Assembly (NCBI RefSeq): GCF_947489565.1
Contig: NZ_CANLEA010000005.1
Location: 62,001 to 126,000, forward strand
Reading direction: 5' to 3'
Length of the DNA stretch: 64,000 nt
DNA from: an uncultured Kordia sp.
GTDB lineage: Bacteria > Bacteroidota > Bacteroidia > Flavobacteriales > Flavobacteriaceae
The notes under the pieces were generated by a model that saw only the letters and a program-made list of their open reading frames with translations, was not told the DNA's origin and ran no database searches. The position numbers and the translations under genes were made by a program. This document shows positions 34,001 through 42,432 of this stretch, piece by piece. Position 1 is the stretch's first letter. Every line of letters starts with the position of its first letter.

Positions 34001-34537
34001 AATAGTTTGTTGTGATCCAAAAGTACCTAGCCCATCTGTATTTTCGTACCAAGCTATTTTATTATCATAAATTGATGCAGAAAGTACATCCAAATCACCA
34101 TCACCATCTATATCTGCTGTATACACTGATAGTGGATTATCTACCATTGTTGATATTATTTGTTGGGCACCAAAAGTACCTAGCCCATCGGTATTTTCAT
34201 ACCAAGCGATTTTGTTATCCCAAGCAGAAGTAGAAAGCACATCCATATCACCATCACCATCTATATCTGCAGCATATACTGAACTTGCACTATTTACTGA
34301 TGTACTAATAACTTTGTGAGCTCCGAAAGCACCTTGCCCCTCATAATTTTCAAACCAGACGATCATATCATGGCTTGCAGAAATTAAATCTATGTCACCA
34401 TCGTTATCAATATCAACAGAATGTATGCCTTTTGGAGATTCTAGCTCATTTGTGATTTGGTTTTCTTCAAAACCAATCTGCGCATATCCATCATAGGACA
34501 TAAATATTATTAGTAGGAAAAGTAATTTATCTCGCAT
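31001..34537 (-). CDS. Giant T9SS-secreted FG-GAP/VCBS repeat protein
   Basis: An 1178-residue exported protein. Signal peptide 1-19 (ending YAQ). Fourteen tandem ~50-residue repeats (to about residue 710) each contain a calcium-type loop such as DIDGDGDMDVLSAS and IAWYENTDGLGTFG, together forming FG-GAP/VCBS propeller blades. A SdrD-like linker (EISGEIIMDLNADGCD) and a DUF11-like beta-sandwich (SYDPNDIRVLEGDEI ... HYIIRFQNTGTASAINVRV ... FDFNPPIITN) follow. The last ~80 residues (SIYPNPTNGILQIK ... GFYFLEVKSG) are a type A T9SS sorting domain. Probably cell-surface and calcium-binding; adhesion is inferred. DNA of the repeats is highly similar, favouring recombination. Confidence 0.92.
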   Translation of the reverse strand: MRDKLLFLLIIFMSYDGYAQIGFEENQITNELESPKGIHSVDIDNDGDIDLISASHDMIVWFENYEGQGAFGAHKVISTSVNSASSVYAADIDGDGDMDVLSTSAWDNKIAWYENTDGLGTFGAQQIISTMVDNPLSVYTADIDGDGDLDVLSASIYDNKIAWYENTDGLGTFGSQQTITTSAYRARVVKASDIDGDGDLDVISASRSDNKIAWYENTDGLGTFGSPQIITTNAVQIAHLFIHDVDGDGDMDVLSDFGYSIVWFENTDGLGTFGSQQIIGYTFTATTSSLFATDLDNDGDIDILSHPANPDDEITWFENTDGQGTFGAEQLITTIVDVQVRSLHATDLDGDGDEEVFFVSTWDGIAWFENIDGQGTVGPRQTITPLTVSAWSVQACDIDNDGDKDVLSASLDGNIAWYKNTDGQGTFKQQLVIATVEASKSVYAVDLDNDGDKDVLCSSRDNDTIAWYENTDGQGTFGTQQTITTIADGANSVYAADFDNDGDMDVLCSSENDDTIAWFENTDGQGTFGLRQIISTMTDRPSGVYAADLDGDGDMDVLSASRWDNKIAWYENTDGSGTFGAQQIITTSINYPTSVHATDLDGDGDMDVLSASESDDKIAWYENTDGQGSFGTQQIITTLADRASSVYAEDLDGDGDIDVLSSSRTDNKIAWYENTDGQGTFGTQQIISTMADEATSVYASDINGDGNIDVLSTSALDAKVAWYKNLGNVTNEISGEIIMDLNADGCDNNDASIGNLLVETTDGTTSFSTFSLNNGVYQLFPELGDFTTSIVTPLSDYYTVTPASATSNFTGIGNVDTVDFCLQPIGTHNDLNIAIYPSVNDPRPGFDTTYQIVYNNIGNTQLSGDITFEFNNSKMQFLNASQFVSSQTANTLTFNFTNLSPFETRTIDLFFNVFPPPTTNIDDILTSTATINPLSGDETPGDNVFSLRQTVIGSYDPNDIRVLEGDEILLEDIDKYLHYIIRFQNTGTASAINVRVEHVLDSKLDWSTMQLQSLSHSGRVEITNGNDIEFIFDNINLPDSTNDEPNSHGYITFKIKPKSDVAVGDIITGVADIYFDFNPPIITNTAMTEIVQRLSVGEFEANKASIYPNPTNGILQIKTKNNINTILVYDLNGRLLINEQLSVYKPTHELNVKHLSNGFYFLEVKSGNTNQIVKFIKN

Positions 34538-34790
34538 GCCTATATTTTTTAATTCTTAGTTGGTACATTTTTTCTCGCTTTTGACAAGTTTTACATCGCT
34601 TCTATTATCATAGTAGTCAATTGAAATTCTGTATATTATGAGTATTTTAATAACAAAAAGGGGATGTGAAACTACAATGTATAGAATTATTTTTTAAAAA
34701 AATGATAAACTCACATTTTTAATGAGATAGGCTTAAAAATGCGCTATTTTTAAAGTATTTGCTTACTTTTTTACATGCGACTAGTTTATC

Positions 34791-35552
34791 CTAGAACTTC
34801 TCAAAAACACCTAATCCAAACAGCGCAAAATCATACTTTACAGGATCATTCGGATCTAATTTTCGCAGTGCAGTATCCAATTCTAACAAAGCTTTTGCGT
34901 CATTCTGTTTGCGTTTTAATAAACCTAATTTTCGTGCTACATTTCCTGAATGTACATCTAGTGGACAGGATAATTGCGAAGGCGAAAGGGTTTTCCAAAT
35001 TCCAAAATCTACTCCAGTATTATCATCGCGCACCATCCAACGAAGAAACATATTGATACGTTTGGCAGCACTTCCTTTTTTCGGATCAGAAACGTGTTTT
35101 CGTGTACGTTCTGGATATGGAATGCTAAAGAAAACGTCTTTAAACGCAGAAATGGCATCTTGCATACGTTCTTCTTTGGTATTTGCAAAAACGGCTTCTA
35201 ATCCACCATGATTTTTATAAATGTTCTGTAAAGCTCTTATAAAGAAAACAAAGTCCGTTCCGTTAAACGTTCGATGTACAAACGATTCCAGAGATTCTAG
35301 GTCTTCTTCTGTATGATTCATCACAAAATCGTAGGGAGAATTCCCTAACAATTCCATCATTTTCTTGGCATTATTATTGATCATTTTTCGATTACCCCAC
35401 GCAATGGTAGCCGTTAAAAAAGCAGCGATTTCGATGTCTTCTTTAGCGTGAAATTTGTGTGGAATTTGGATCGGGTCGCTTTCTACAAATTTGGGTTGGT
35501 TGTATTCTACAACTTTTTCATCTAGAAAGGATTTGAGTTCAGTTAAATTCAT
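34791..35552 (-). CDS. TIGR02757 family protein (DUF2400, HhH-GPD-like)
   Basis: About 253 residues from the ATG at 35552 (MNLTELKSFLDEKV); the in-frame ATG at 35564 adds four residues and lies upstream of the predicted mRNA start region. Family signatures: DPIQIPHKF, FLTATIAWGNRKMINNNAKKM, KRINMFLRWMVR and LDVHSGNVARKLGLLKRKQ. The family is related to HhH-GPD DNA glycosylases (the last motif corresponds to the catalytic Asp region, LDVHSG), so a DNA-repair role is inferred, not shown. Divergent from the next gene. Confidence 0.9.
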   Translation of the reverse strand: MNLTELKSFLDEKVVEYNQPKFVESDPIQIPHKFHAKEDIEIAAFLTATIAWGNRKMINNNAKKMMELLGNSPYDFVMNHTEEDLESLESFVHRTFNGTDFVFFIRALQNIYKNHGGLEAVFANTKEERMQDAISAFKDVFFSIPYPERTRKHVSDPKKGSAAKRINMFLRWMVRDDNTGVDFGIWKTLSPSQLSCPLDVHSGNVARKLGLLKRKQNDAKALLELDTALRKLDPNDPVKYDFALFGLGVFEKF

Positions 35553-35572
35553 GAGATATAGCAATCTTTTGA

Positions 35573-35593
35573 CAAAAATAATTATTATTTTTA
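35573..35593. promoter_or_regulatory. Overlapping divergent -7 boxes
   Basis: TATTTTTG on the minus strand (35573-35580) serves the TIGR02757 gene with a ~14-nt leader; TATTTTTA on the plus strand (35586-35593) serves the carboxypeptidase-like gene. They are 5 nt apart, so the two promoters probably compete for polymerase. Confidence 0.45.
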
Positions 35594-35615
35594 GTAACCA
35601 TCAATCAAAAAACGC

Positions 35616-36626
35616 ATGAAAAAAAATTACACGAGCTTTTTTCTTTATTTAAGTCTATTCTTCACAGCTATTTCGTATGCACAAACCTTAGAAGCATATG
35701 TATTAGATCAAAAAACACAAGAACCTTTGTTAGGTGTTTCTATTTATTTTGATGGAACTACTATTGGTACGACGACGAATGAAAATGGTAAATTCTCCAT
35801 CGATTATAAACCTTCAACAAAATCGCCACTCGTAGTTAGCTATATAGGATATGAAACCTTATTGTTTGATGTTCGAAAGTTAGAAAATGGCGCGAAGATT
35901 TACATGAAGCTAAAACCACAAGCTTTAGGAACGGTTTATTTAGAAAACGATCCTTGGTCGCGCCGAAAAAAGATGGAAATTTTTAAACGTGAATTTATAG
36001 GCAAAACTGTAGAACCGTATCTATGTCAAATTATGAATTTGGATGATATCGAATTGGTATACAATCCTACGACGCAAAAACTCAATGCGTATGCAGACAA
36101 GCCGATTATCATTAAAAATAAGTATTTGGGATATACAGTTTCTTATACTATGGAAGTGTTTGAAGCCGATTTGCGACTTACCACAAGAGGCGATGTATTG
36201 ACCCGAAGTGTATATGTAGAAGGTGCTACTTTTTATACAGAACGCAATAAAAGAGTCCGCAGAAGGCATCGAAAAGCAAGAGAGAAAGAGTTTGGAGAAT
36301 CGGTTTTATATTTTATGCGTTCTTTAGCCAAAAAACAACTCACAGAGAATGGTTTTCAAATCTTTCGAAAAGGATTTATTGTGCCGCCGTATAAGTATTT
36401 TCAAATTACACCTATGGGCGAAGATACCAAAGTAAAACTCACCGCAGATCGCTTGGTAGTTGTGTACGACCGTTTTCAAAAATCATTTTTGACAATTTTA
36501 GATACTGAGAAAGAATTTATTATCGATAAGTATGGAAATTATTCGCCTCCGAGAAAAATTTCCTTCGGAGGCGTATTAGGAGACAAGCGTATTGCGAATA
36601 CTTTGCCGTTGGATTATAATTTATAA
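35616..36626 (+). CDS. Secreted protein with carboxypeptidase-regulatory-like domain
   Basis: A 336-residue protein: signal peptide (1-22, ending SYAQ), then a CarboxypepD_reg-like beta-sandwich (LEAYVLDQKTQEPLLGVSIYFDGTTIGTTTNENGKFSI ... VVSYIGYETLLFDV), the module common at the N-terminus of SusC-like receptors. The remaining ~230 residues are basic (KRVRRRHRKAREKEFGE) and lack the plug and barrel of a TonB receptor. Probably periplasmic or outer-membrane associated; function unknown. Confidence 0.85.
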   Translation: MKKNYTSFFLYLSLFFTAISYAQTLEAYVLDQKTQEPLLGVSIYFDGTTIGTTTNENGKFSIDYKPSTKSPLVVSYIGYETLLFDVRKLENGAKIYMKLKPQALGTVYLENDPWSRRKKMEIFKREFIGKTVEPYLCQIMNLDDIELVYNPTTQKLNAYADKPIIIKNKYLGYTVSYTMEVFEADLRLTTRGDVLTRSVYVEGATFYTERNKRVRRRHRKAREKEFGESVLYFMRSLAKKQLTENGFQIFRKGFIVPPYKYFQITPMGEDTKVKLTADRLVVVYDRFQKSFLTILDTEKEFIIDKYGNYSPPRKISFGGVLGDKRIANTLPLDYNL

Positions 36627-36697
36627 ATCAAAATATGTTTTAATTGAAAATACCTAACTGAGTTATTGAGAAGCTATAAAAATAGTACTTCGGTTGA

Positions 36698-36720
36698 ATC
36701 TCGACTGCGCTCGATTAGAC
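36698..36720. repeat. Dispersed repeat, copy 2
   Basis: ATCTCGACTGCGCTCGA is the reverse complement of the core at 17065-17090. Intergenic, between convergent genes. Confidence 0.55.
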
Positions 36721-36732
36721 ACTTTTATAAAC

Positions 36733-38580
36733 TTATAAATTGTCTTCTTCCAGTTGATCTTCAAGCGAATTCATGAATGCAATTATCGCTTTGATTTCTT
36801 CTGGAGAAAGTTCTAAAGGATCTGGCGGAAGCGTTTGGTTTTCCAATTCAATTCCGGTGCCAGCACCGCCGCCAAGATTGTAAAACTTCAAGACTTCTTC
36901 TAACGTATCGTATACGCCGTTGTGCATATATGGAGCGGTTTTGGAAACATTTCGAACTGTCGGTGTTTTAAAAGCATGCTTTTTCAATTCGGCTTTTGCC
37001 ACATTATAACGACCTAAATCTTCATCGATGGTAGCATTTTTCCATACTTTGGTAGAGGGAACACCCAAAACTTCCAATTCACTTTCGGCAAAATAGGGTG
37101 GAACGGTTCCATTGAACACTGGCGCAAAATGACAAGTAGCGCATTTTCCTTTTCCCATAAAAAGATTAAAACCCAAGGTTTCTTCTGAAGTAAATGTATT
37201 TTCTTGCCCAGAAATATTTCGGTCAAATTTTGAATTGAAAGGCGTCAAAGTACGAATGTACATTGCAATGGCATTACGAACCGATTTATGATCAATTCCT
37301 TTTTTGTATAACTTTTGAAAACGCTTTGTATAGGTTTCAGATTTTTTCAATTTTTCAATGATCACATCAGTATTGGCGTGAAATTCATTTTCATTATTGA
37401 TGACATCCAAGATTTGATTTTCTAAGTTTTCGACACGTGCATCATAAAATTGTGATTGCTGAATGCTCGAATAGAGTAGTGTAGGTGAGTTGCGCTGTAC
37501 AAAGTTTCCGTTGTTGTCTTTAGAAAAACGCATGCCATCTGTAAAGGCTTTTTCAGGTTGATGACAACTTGCACAATTCATCGTACCTGAGTTTGAAAGT
37601 GAAGCATCAAAGAATAAATCTTTTCCCAATTGCGCAATTTCTGGAGATATTTTCGGACTATAACTTGGCTTAAATGCATTTGGATTGAACGTTGTTGCAT
37701 CATAAAACGAGTCTATTCCGTAATTCAACTTTTGCTTCAATGGAAATTCCACTTGCCAATCAGTTACCGTTTGATTCCACAAAGAAAGCATCGGCTGTAG
37801 CTGATTTTTAATGAAGCTGTAACGATCAAAAGCATTGAAACTTTCTGCTTTATCAAAAGCTTGCTGTGCTGCTTGCAATGCAACAATCCAGTTTTTGTAA
37901 AGTTGTTCGTTTTTAAAATGTGTTTTGTAGATATTAAAATACTTTTCTAAGCTAACAAATACTTCTTTATTTTCAGGAATTGAAAGTAATAATATAGGCG
38001 AATCAAATCCTGAAATTCCCATCGACATGACTCTGACAAGTGCCTGGCGCGTAAGCCATAAAAATTTATAGTCAGTATGTTTTAAGATGGAATTGTGTTT
38101 TTGTTCCAGTTTCAGTTTTCTGTAAATATCATTTGCATAGCCGTGAATCGCCACTGTATCAATTTCCGTTGCAGCAATGGCTTCTTCTAAAGCTTGAAAA
38201 CCAGAAGCTTCAATCACTTTTTCGGCATTATCACCTTCGTCTACTTTAGGTAAATTGGCTTTATTCAATCCATAATAATTCGCACTATTATAAAAAGATA
38301 AGATAGGTTCCATACGTTTAAAATCGATTCTAGCTGCCTTAAAATAATACAGGATACTATCTTTAGTGGCGACTTTTCGTAACGCATTTACATCATCAAT
38401 ACAGTTTTTTAAATCGTCTCCAAACTGCGCTATAAAAGCATTCGTAATGACTTTATTCTCGTTTACTGGAATAGGAACAGTATCGACTGTATTTTTACAA
38501 GAAACCAGTAAACTTATAGATGCGAGAAAGAGGCTTACCTTATAATAAGCCCCTTTCGGTAGATTCATTTTTTGTAGCAT
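36733..38580 (-). CDS. Di-haem cytochrome c peroxidase/MauG-like protein with imelysin-like N-terminus
   Basis: A 615-residue lipoprotein (LLVSC, Cys28). Residues ~40-230 are helical and contain KAARIDFKRMEPI, resembling imelysin-type iron-regulated domains. Residues ~310-605 are a di-haem peroxidase: CASCH (336-340) and CATCH (480-484) bind two c-type haems, with FTDG and a late TPTVRNVSKTAPYMHNG carrying the usual ligand Met. Start at 38580 or the ATG at 38568 (MNLPKG) cannot be decided. The gene begins 3 nt after the PhoX-like gene, so the two form an operon and probably act together in the periplasm. Confidence 0.88.
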   Translation of the reverse strand: MLQKMNLPKGAYYKVSLFLASISLLVSCKNTVDTVPIPVNENKVITNAFIAQFGDDLKNCIDDVNALRKVATKDSILYYFKAARIDFKRMEPILSFYNSANYYGLNKANLPKVDEGDNAEKVIEASGFQALEEAIAATEIDTVAIHGYANDIYRKLKLEQKHNSILKHTDYKFLWLTRQALVRVMSMGISGFDSPILLLSIPENKEVFVSLEKYFNIYKTHFKNEQLYKNWIVALQAAQQAFDKAESFNAFDRYSFIKNQLQPMLSLWNQTVTDWQVEFPLKQKLNYGIDSFYDATTFNPNAFKPSYSPKISPEIAQLGKDLFFDASLSNSGTMNCASCHQPEKAFTDGMRFSKDNNGNFVQRNSPTLLYSSIQQSQFYDARVENLENQILDVINNENEFHANTDVIIEKLKKSETYTKRFQKLYKKGIDHKSVRNAIAMYIRTLTPFNSKFDRNISGQENTFTSEETLGFNLFMGKGKCATCHFAPVFNGTVPPYFAESELEVLGVPSTKVWKNATIDEDLGRYNVAKAELKKHAFKTPTVRNVSKTAPYMHNGVYDTLEEVLKFYNLGGGAGTGIELENQTLPPDPLELSPEEIKAIIAFMNSLEDQLEEDNL

Positions 38581-38583
38581 GAG

Positions 38584-40053
38584 TTATCTAGCGAGTCCTT
38601 TTACAACCAATAAAATACTTCCTTCATCTCTACTATTTGCGTCAGTTCCTGCACCATCTGGATTTAAGAAAGCATCATTTTTCCAAGAGTGTGCTTGTTG
38701 AATTAACAAAAACGTATCTGGTTCTCCGATGATATCTGAAATATCAATCATTCCTGTCAATTCCCATTTTCCCCAACGATCGTCAAAGCTTGCGTATCCG
38801 TTGTCTACTGCTTCTACAGTTCTGTGAGCAGATTCTAATACCACTTTTAAAGCTCCCGTATTTAAGTCGTACTGATATAAGTATGCATCGTGTTGTTTTA
38901 CCATATCATCTACATATCCGTTAGGATCTTCTTGGATGTATGCGTAGTTTTCTGTGACTAAGATATTATCTGGACTGTGGAAAGTTTTTGCTTTGCTTGT
39001 TAAATCATCTCCGTTTAACACTAAAGTAAGTTTTCCTGCTAAAGGATTTCCTTCGTCTAAAACTAGTTTGTACACACGTCCGTATTTTGTACGCGTGTCT
39101 GAGTTTGAAGAATGTCCCGTAGCGTTGAAATAGATTTCTCTGTTTGCTGCTGCAGAACCTTTTCTGTAATCAATATCTTCTACACGGTTAAAAGCCATCA
39201 CACCTTTTGCCATGCTTTCGTTGTTCAATTCGTTATATGTAGTTTGGTCTAATTGAACAAATTCAATATCATATTCATTTCCAACGACTAAATCATTGTC
39301 AGTTACCGTTCCGTCACCAACTTTTAATCCGTATAAATTTCCTCCGTGTAAATCTCCAACAGTGTTAGAAACATACATTGCTAATTGTCCACCAGCGTCT
39401 CCACGGCTATCATCTCCAACCATTACGATTGTTTTTCCTGGGAAAGCATCTTTTCCAAGTGGCACTGCATTTTCAATAGTCCACTGTCCCATAGCTGGTA
39501 AAATTTCAGCAACACTAGCATCGGAAGCAGATTTATAAGGATCTACCATAAATACGTTGTTTGTTGGCATTGCGCCCCATTCTCCACCACTTAAATATAC
39601 AGGTCCGTAGCCGTGTTCTTCTGGCGTAGCTAAACTTCCTGAACATTGTGCCGTATTTCCAGTAGCATCTGAGTTTAAAATGTATTCTCCTTTGATTGGC
39701 TTGAATGTAGCATCTAAAGTAATGCGAGCAATAGCGTAGTCTGCTTCAATATTGTTGATTAATGTAAAAGTGCCGTCCTCATTCTTTAAAAGACCACAAC
39801 CATCGGCCATACTTCCGTAAACGAAGTTAGGAGATTCTGGTAATGCATCTTCTGAACTTAAGATACTGTATACTTCTACATTTTCAAAACCAGCTTGCTT
39901 TGTTACAAAAGCAGGCGTCATAGAGTGGTTTTTAAGATCAATCACGCTGCTGTTTCCTCCCGGAATTGTTACAGTACCGTTGTTGTCATCATTATTACAA
40001 GACGCGAAAGAGATCAGTCCTGCTAATACTAGAATTTTTGAAATGGTTTTCAT
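38584..40053 (-). CDS. PhoX-like (DUF839) lipoprotein phosphatase
   Basis: A 489-residue lipoprotein (FASC, Cys19). It matches the DUF839/PhoX family: long beta-propeller with YGSMADGCGLLKNEDGTFTLINN, KTIVMVGDDSRGDAGGQLAMYVS, GKLTLVLNGDD, DNILVTENYAYIQEDPNG and a C-terminal SILLVVKGLAR. PhoX phosphatases hydrolyse phosphate esters with iron and calcium cofactors; here the N-terminal region is shorter than in Pseudomonas PhoX, so substrate and activity are uncertain. Upstream of and coupled to the imelysin/di-haem gene. Confidence 0.8.
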   Translation of the reverse strand: MKTISKILVLAGLISFASCNNDDNNGTVTIPGGNSSVIDLKNHSMTPAFVTKQAGFENVEVYSILSSEDALPESPNFVYGSMADGCGLLKNEDGTFTLINNIEADYAIARITLDATFKPIKGEYILNSDATGNTAQCSGSLATPEEHGYGPVYLSGGEWGAMPTNNVFMVDPYKSASDASVAEILPAMGQWTIENAVPLGKDAFPGKTIVMVGDDSRGDAGGQLAMYVSNTVGDLHGGNLYGLKVGDGTVTDNDLVVGNEYDIEFVQLDQTTYNELNNESMAKGVMAFNRVEDIDYRKGSAAANREIYFNATGHSSNSDTRTKYGRVYKLVLDEGNPLAGKLTLVLNGDDLTSKAKTFHSPDNILVTENYAYIQEDPNGYVDDMVKQHDAYLYQYDLNTGALKVVLESAHRTVEAVDNGYASFDDRWGKWELTGMIDISDIIGEPDTFLLIQQAHSWKNDAFLNPDGAGTDANSRDEGSILLVVKGLAR

Positions 40054-40083
40054 CGATTATTAGTTTGCGAATTTTTAGTTGCA

Positions 40084-40091
40084 CAAAACTA
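40084..40091 (-). promoter_or_regulatory. Predicted -7 box of the PhoX-peroxidase operon
   Basis: TAGTTTTG on the minus strand; TTTG at 40119-40122 lies 27 nt upstream, slightly long. Leader about 25 nt. Confidence 0.35.
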
Positions 40092-40283
40092 TCGATGTAG
40101 TGTTAGTGAATTTTTAGCCAAATATTGTTTTACGATTACGAGTATATTAAGGAAACGTTTCGAGTTTAAATTTGTATAAACTTACTGTAAAGTCGTTTTT
40201 TGAGTGTGATTTTTTTTATTTTATAGAGATGGTTTTGTTTGAAATTTGTTGATAATGAATGATTTGAATCTGGAATAACTTAT

Positions 40284-40781
40284 TTATTCAACCTTCGTCA
40301 TTTTTATTTGCTCATTAAACCAAGGATCGGTCAATTCAATAGCTTTTATTACATAGTCTGCAATCGGTTTTGGAGGACCTGTTGAGTCAAAACCATAAGT
40401 ATATTTAACTCCTTTGGTTTCTTTTCCATCAGAAAGTGTAATTTCAAGCATACATGTTTTTCCTTTTTTGTCAGGATAATCATAAATTCTATTGAGTAAA
40501 GATTCAAAATCAGGTGTAATTGTTTCGGTAAGTTTTGAAAATATACTGTCCTGTTGAATTCCCATATAAAAGTTACGATCAATTTCTTCAGTTCCATTTC
40601 CTTTTCGGTTGATGGTTCCGTCCTTGTGAAGTAAGATGAATAAAGCAGATTCATTTTCTATATTTAGTTCAATTGTCGTTGCTTCATAGCTTTTTCTAAA
40701 ATTGTTATTTGACTTTTCCGATTTGTCGTGTCCACATCCAAAAAGTGAAAACATAAGTATTAGAATTAGAATTCTGTTCAT
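40284..40781 (-). CDS. Small lipoprotein, unknown function
   Basis: 165 residues from the ATG at 40781 (MNRILILILMFSLFGCG); an in-frame ATG at 40811 would put ten residues before a perfect lipoprotein signal, so the shorter start is preferred. Lipidation at the Cys of LFGC. The mature part contains two short beta-rich stretches (ATTIELNIENESALFILLH; TCMLEITLSDGKETKGVKYTYGF) and no recognised domain. Confidence 0.7.
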   Translation of the reverse strand: MNRILILILMFSLFGCGHDKSEKSNNNFRKSYEATTIELNIENESALFILLHKDGTINRKGNGTEEIDRNFYMGIQQDSIFSKLTETITPDFESLLNRIYDYPDKKGKTCMLEITLSDGKETKGVKYTYGFDSTGPPKPIADYVIKAIELTDPWFNEQIKMTKVE

Positions 40782-40892
40782 TGTACATGTTTTTTGAAAC
40801 CAACGTTTCATTAAGTGAAGTAAGATTGATTTTTTAAAACTAACAGAATTCTAACTAATATCAAAGTTAGCTACTGGACTTTTGACTGTTTA

Positions 40893-41456
40893 CTATTCAA
40901 AAGTAACTGTTGAGGTTGTGTTCATCAATTGCTCATCATTTTCAAAAACAATTGTCAAAGTGAAATTTACATTTGTTTCTGCTGGGATTTCAGTGTCAAA
41001 CGTAAAATAGGATTCAAAATCGGATAAATTTGAATTCAACGCTAAGAGTAGATCGTTCATAGTATTTTGTGTTCCTTCATTATATTGGTATTCTACTATG
41101 ACATGATTGTTTAAAGATTCTCCAGCAGGAATATCAAATAAAGAAACATTGGCAGTCAGCGTAATAGTTTCAACACGTTTGATCACTGTATACACATCAT
41201 CACAGGAAGTAGCATTGGCAGTATTTATAAATCCTGAGTCTTTAGATAGGAGTGAAGCCATTTCTACTTGATAGGAAGGACTCAATTCTAAAAAGAAATC
41301 TGCATTGGTGACGGAAGAACTATCATCATCAGCATCATCATTTGCTGAAAAATCATAAGAAGTGATAAATACATTAAAATCGTCACCGCAACAAGCAAAC
41401 AGGGAAATTTGGGCAATAAGGACAAACCCAAAAAGTTTGAGAATTTTATTTTTCAT
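40893..41456 (-). CDS. Lipoprotein, unknown function
   Basis: A 187-residue lipoprotein with signal FACC (lipid Cys22 or Cys23). Acidic run NDDADDDSSS near residue 40, then a predicted beta-sandwich. Resembles small DUF5034-type Bacteroidetes lipoproteins, which I cannot confirm. Confidence 0.65.
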   Translation of the reverse strand: MKNKILKLFGFVLIAQISLFACCGDDFNVFITSYDFSANDDADDDSSSVTNADFFLELSPSYQVEMASLLSKDSGFINTANATSCDDVYTVIKRVETITLTANVSLFDIPAGESLNNHVIVEYQYNEGTQNTMNDLLLALNSNLSDFESYFTFDTEIPAETNVNFTLTIVFENDEQLMNTTSTVTFE

Positions 41457-41621
41457 AATCTAAGTTTTCTTTTTAGATGTAGAAAGCCTGAAAAGGTTGC
41501 GTATAATTTAGAATGATTCTTTATAATTTTTTAAAGATGAGAATAGAGAGTTTTTTTCATTACTGAAAAACGAAGTACTTCTCGGCATTATTCTATGTTC
41601 CACTATCATCTGATAGAGTGG

Positions 41622-41639
41622 AAAATGTGATCACATTTT
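41622..41639. promoter_or_regulatory. Perfect 18-bp palindrome
   Basis: AAAATGTGATCACATTTT lies between two minus-strand genes (41457-41717). The core TGTGATCACA resembles half-sites of Crp-type regulators placed back to back without the usual 6-nt spacer. The similar ATGTGATCCACAT occurs at 10288-10300. Confidence 0.35.
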
Positions 41640-41717
41640 TTGTATCGAAATCTGCTTGTTTATTCTTTAATTTCAGAGAAACGATTTTCCCAAAACCTAA
41701 AACCCAAAACCCAATCC

Positions 41718-42380
41718 CTAATCCACAATATTCCCATCGCGCATTTCAATGGTTCTATCGGCCATATCTGCAAGTTCTTTGTTGTGTGTGACGATGACAA
41801 AGGTTTGTCCAAATTCCTCACGAAGTTTAAAGAAAAGATTGTGTAAGTTTTCTGCAGATTCCGAATCTAAGTTTCCACTAGGTTCATCGGCAAAAATAAT
41901 GGCAGGTTTATTCATCAAAGCTCTAGCAACTGCCACACGTTGTTGTTCTCCACCAGAAAGTTCGTTGGGTTTGTGATCGTAACGATTTGACAAACCTAAA
42001 AAGTCTAAAAGTTCCTTAGCTCTTTTTTCTGCAGCAACTTTGTCTGTATTTTTTATAAACGCAGGAATGCACACATTTTCAATCGCAGTGAATTCAGGAA
42101 GTAATTGATGAAACTGAAAAATGAATCCGATGTGATTGTTACGAAATTTTGCGAGTTCTTTTTCGGAAAGTTCTTCCGTTTTTATATTATTGATTACAAG
42201 CGAACTTCCTTGTTTTGGAGACATTTTGTCCAAAGTCCCTAATATTTGTAATAAGGTTGTTTTTCCAGCACCAGAAGCACCAATGATAGAAACAATTTCT
42301 CCCTTTTTTATATTTAAATCAATACCTTTTAAGACTTCTAAATCTCCGTATTGCTTGCGTATATTCTTAGCTGTAATCAT
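41718..42380 (-). CDS. lolD: LolD-type ABC transporter ATPase
   Basis: A 220-residue ABC ATPase. Walker [10 protein letters not shown] (34-42), Q-loop [10 protein letters not shown], signature LSGGEQQ (141-147), Walker B IIFADEP (161-167) and H-loop VTHNKEL are all intact. It matches LolD (lipoprotein release, with LolC/LolE) and the MacB/YvrO group; permease partners are not adjacent, which is common in Flavobacteria. It lies 52 nt downstream of the DUF5916 gene in the same direction. Confidence 0.9.
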   Translation of the reverse strand: MITAKNIRKQYGDLEVLKGIDLNIKKGEIVSIIGASGAGKTTLLQILGTLDKMSPKQGSSLVINNIKTEELSEKELAKFRNNHIGFIFQFHQLLPEFTAIENVCIPAFIKNTDKVAAEKRAKELLDFLGLSNRYDHKPNELSGGEQQRVAVARALMNKPAIIFADEPSGNLDSESAENLHNLFFKLREEFGQTFVIVTHNKELADMADRTIEMRDGNIVD

Positions 42381-42432
42381 GCAAAATTTCTAATAATGCT
42401 CACAATGTACTATATAAAGCTGTGCTATACAA

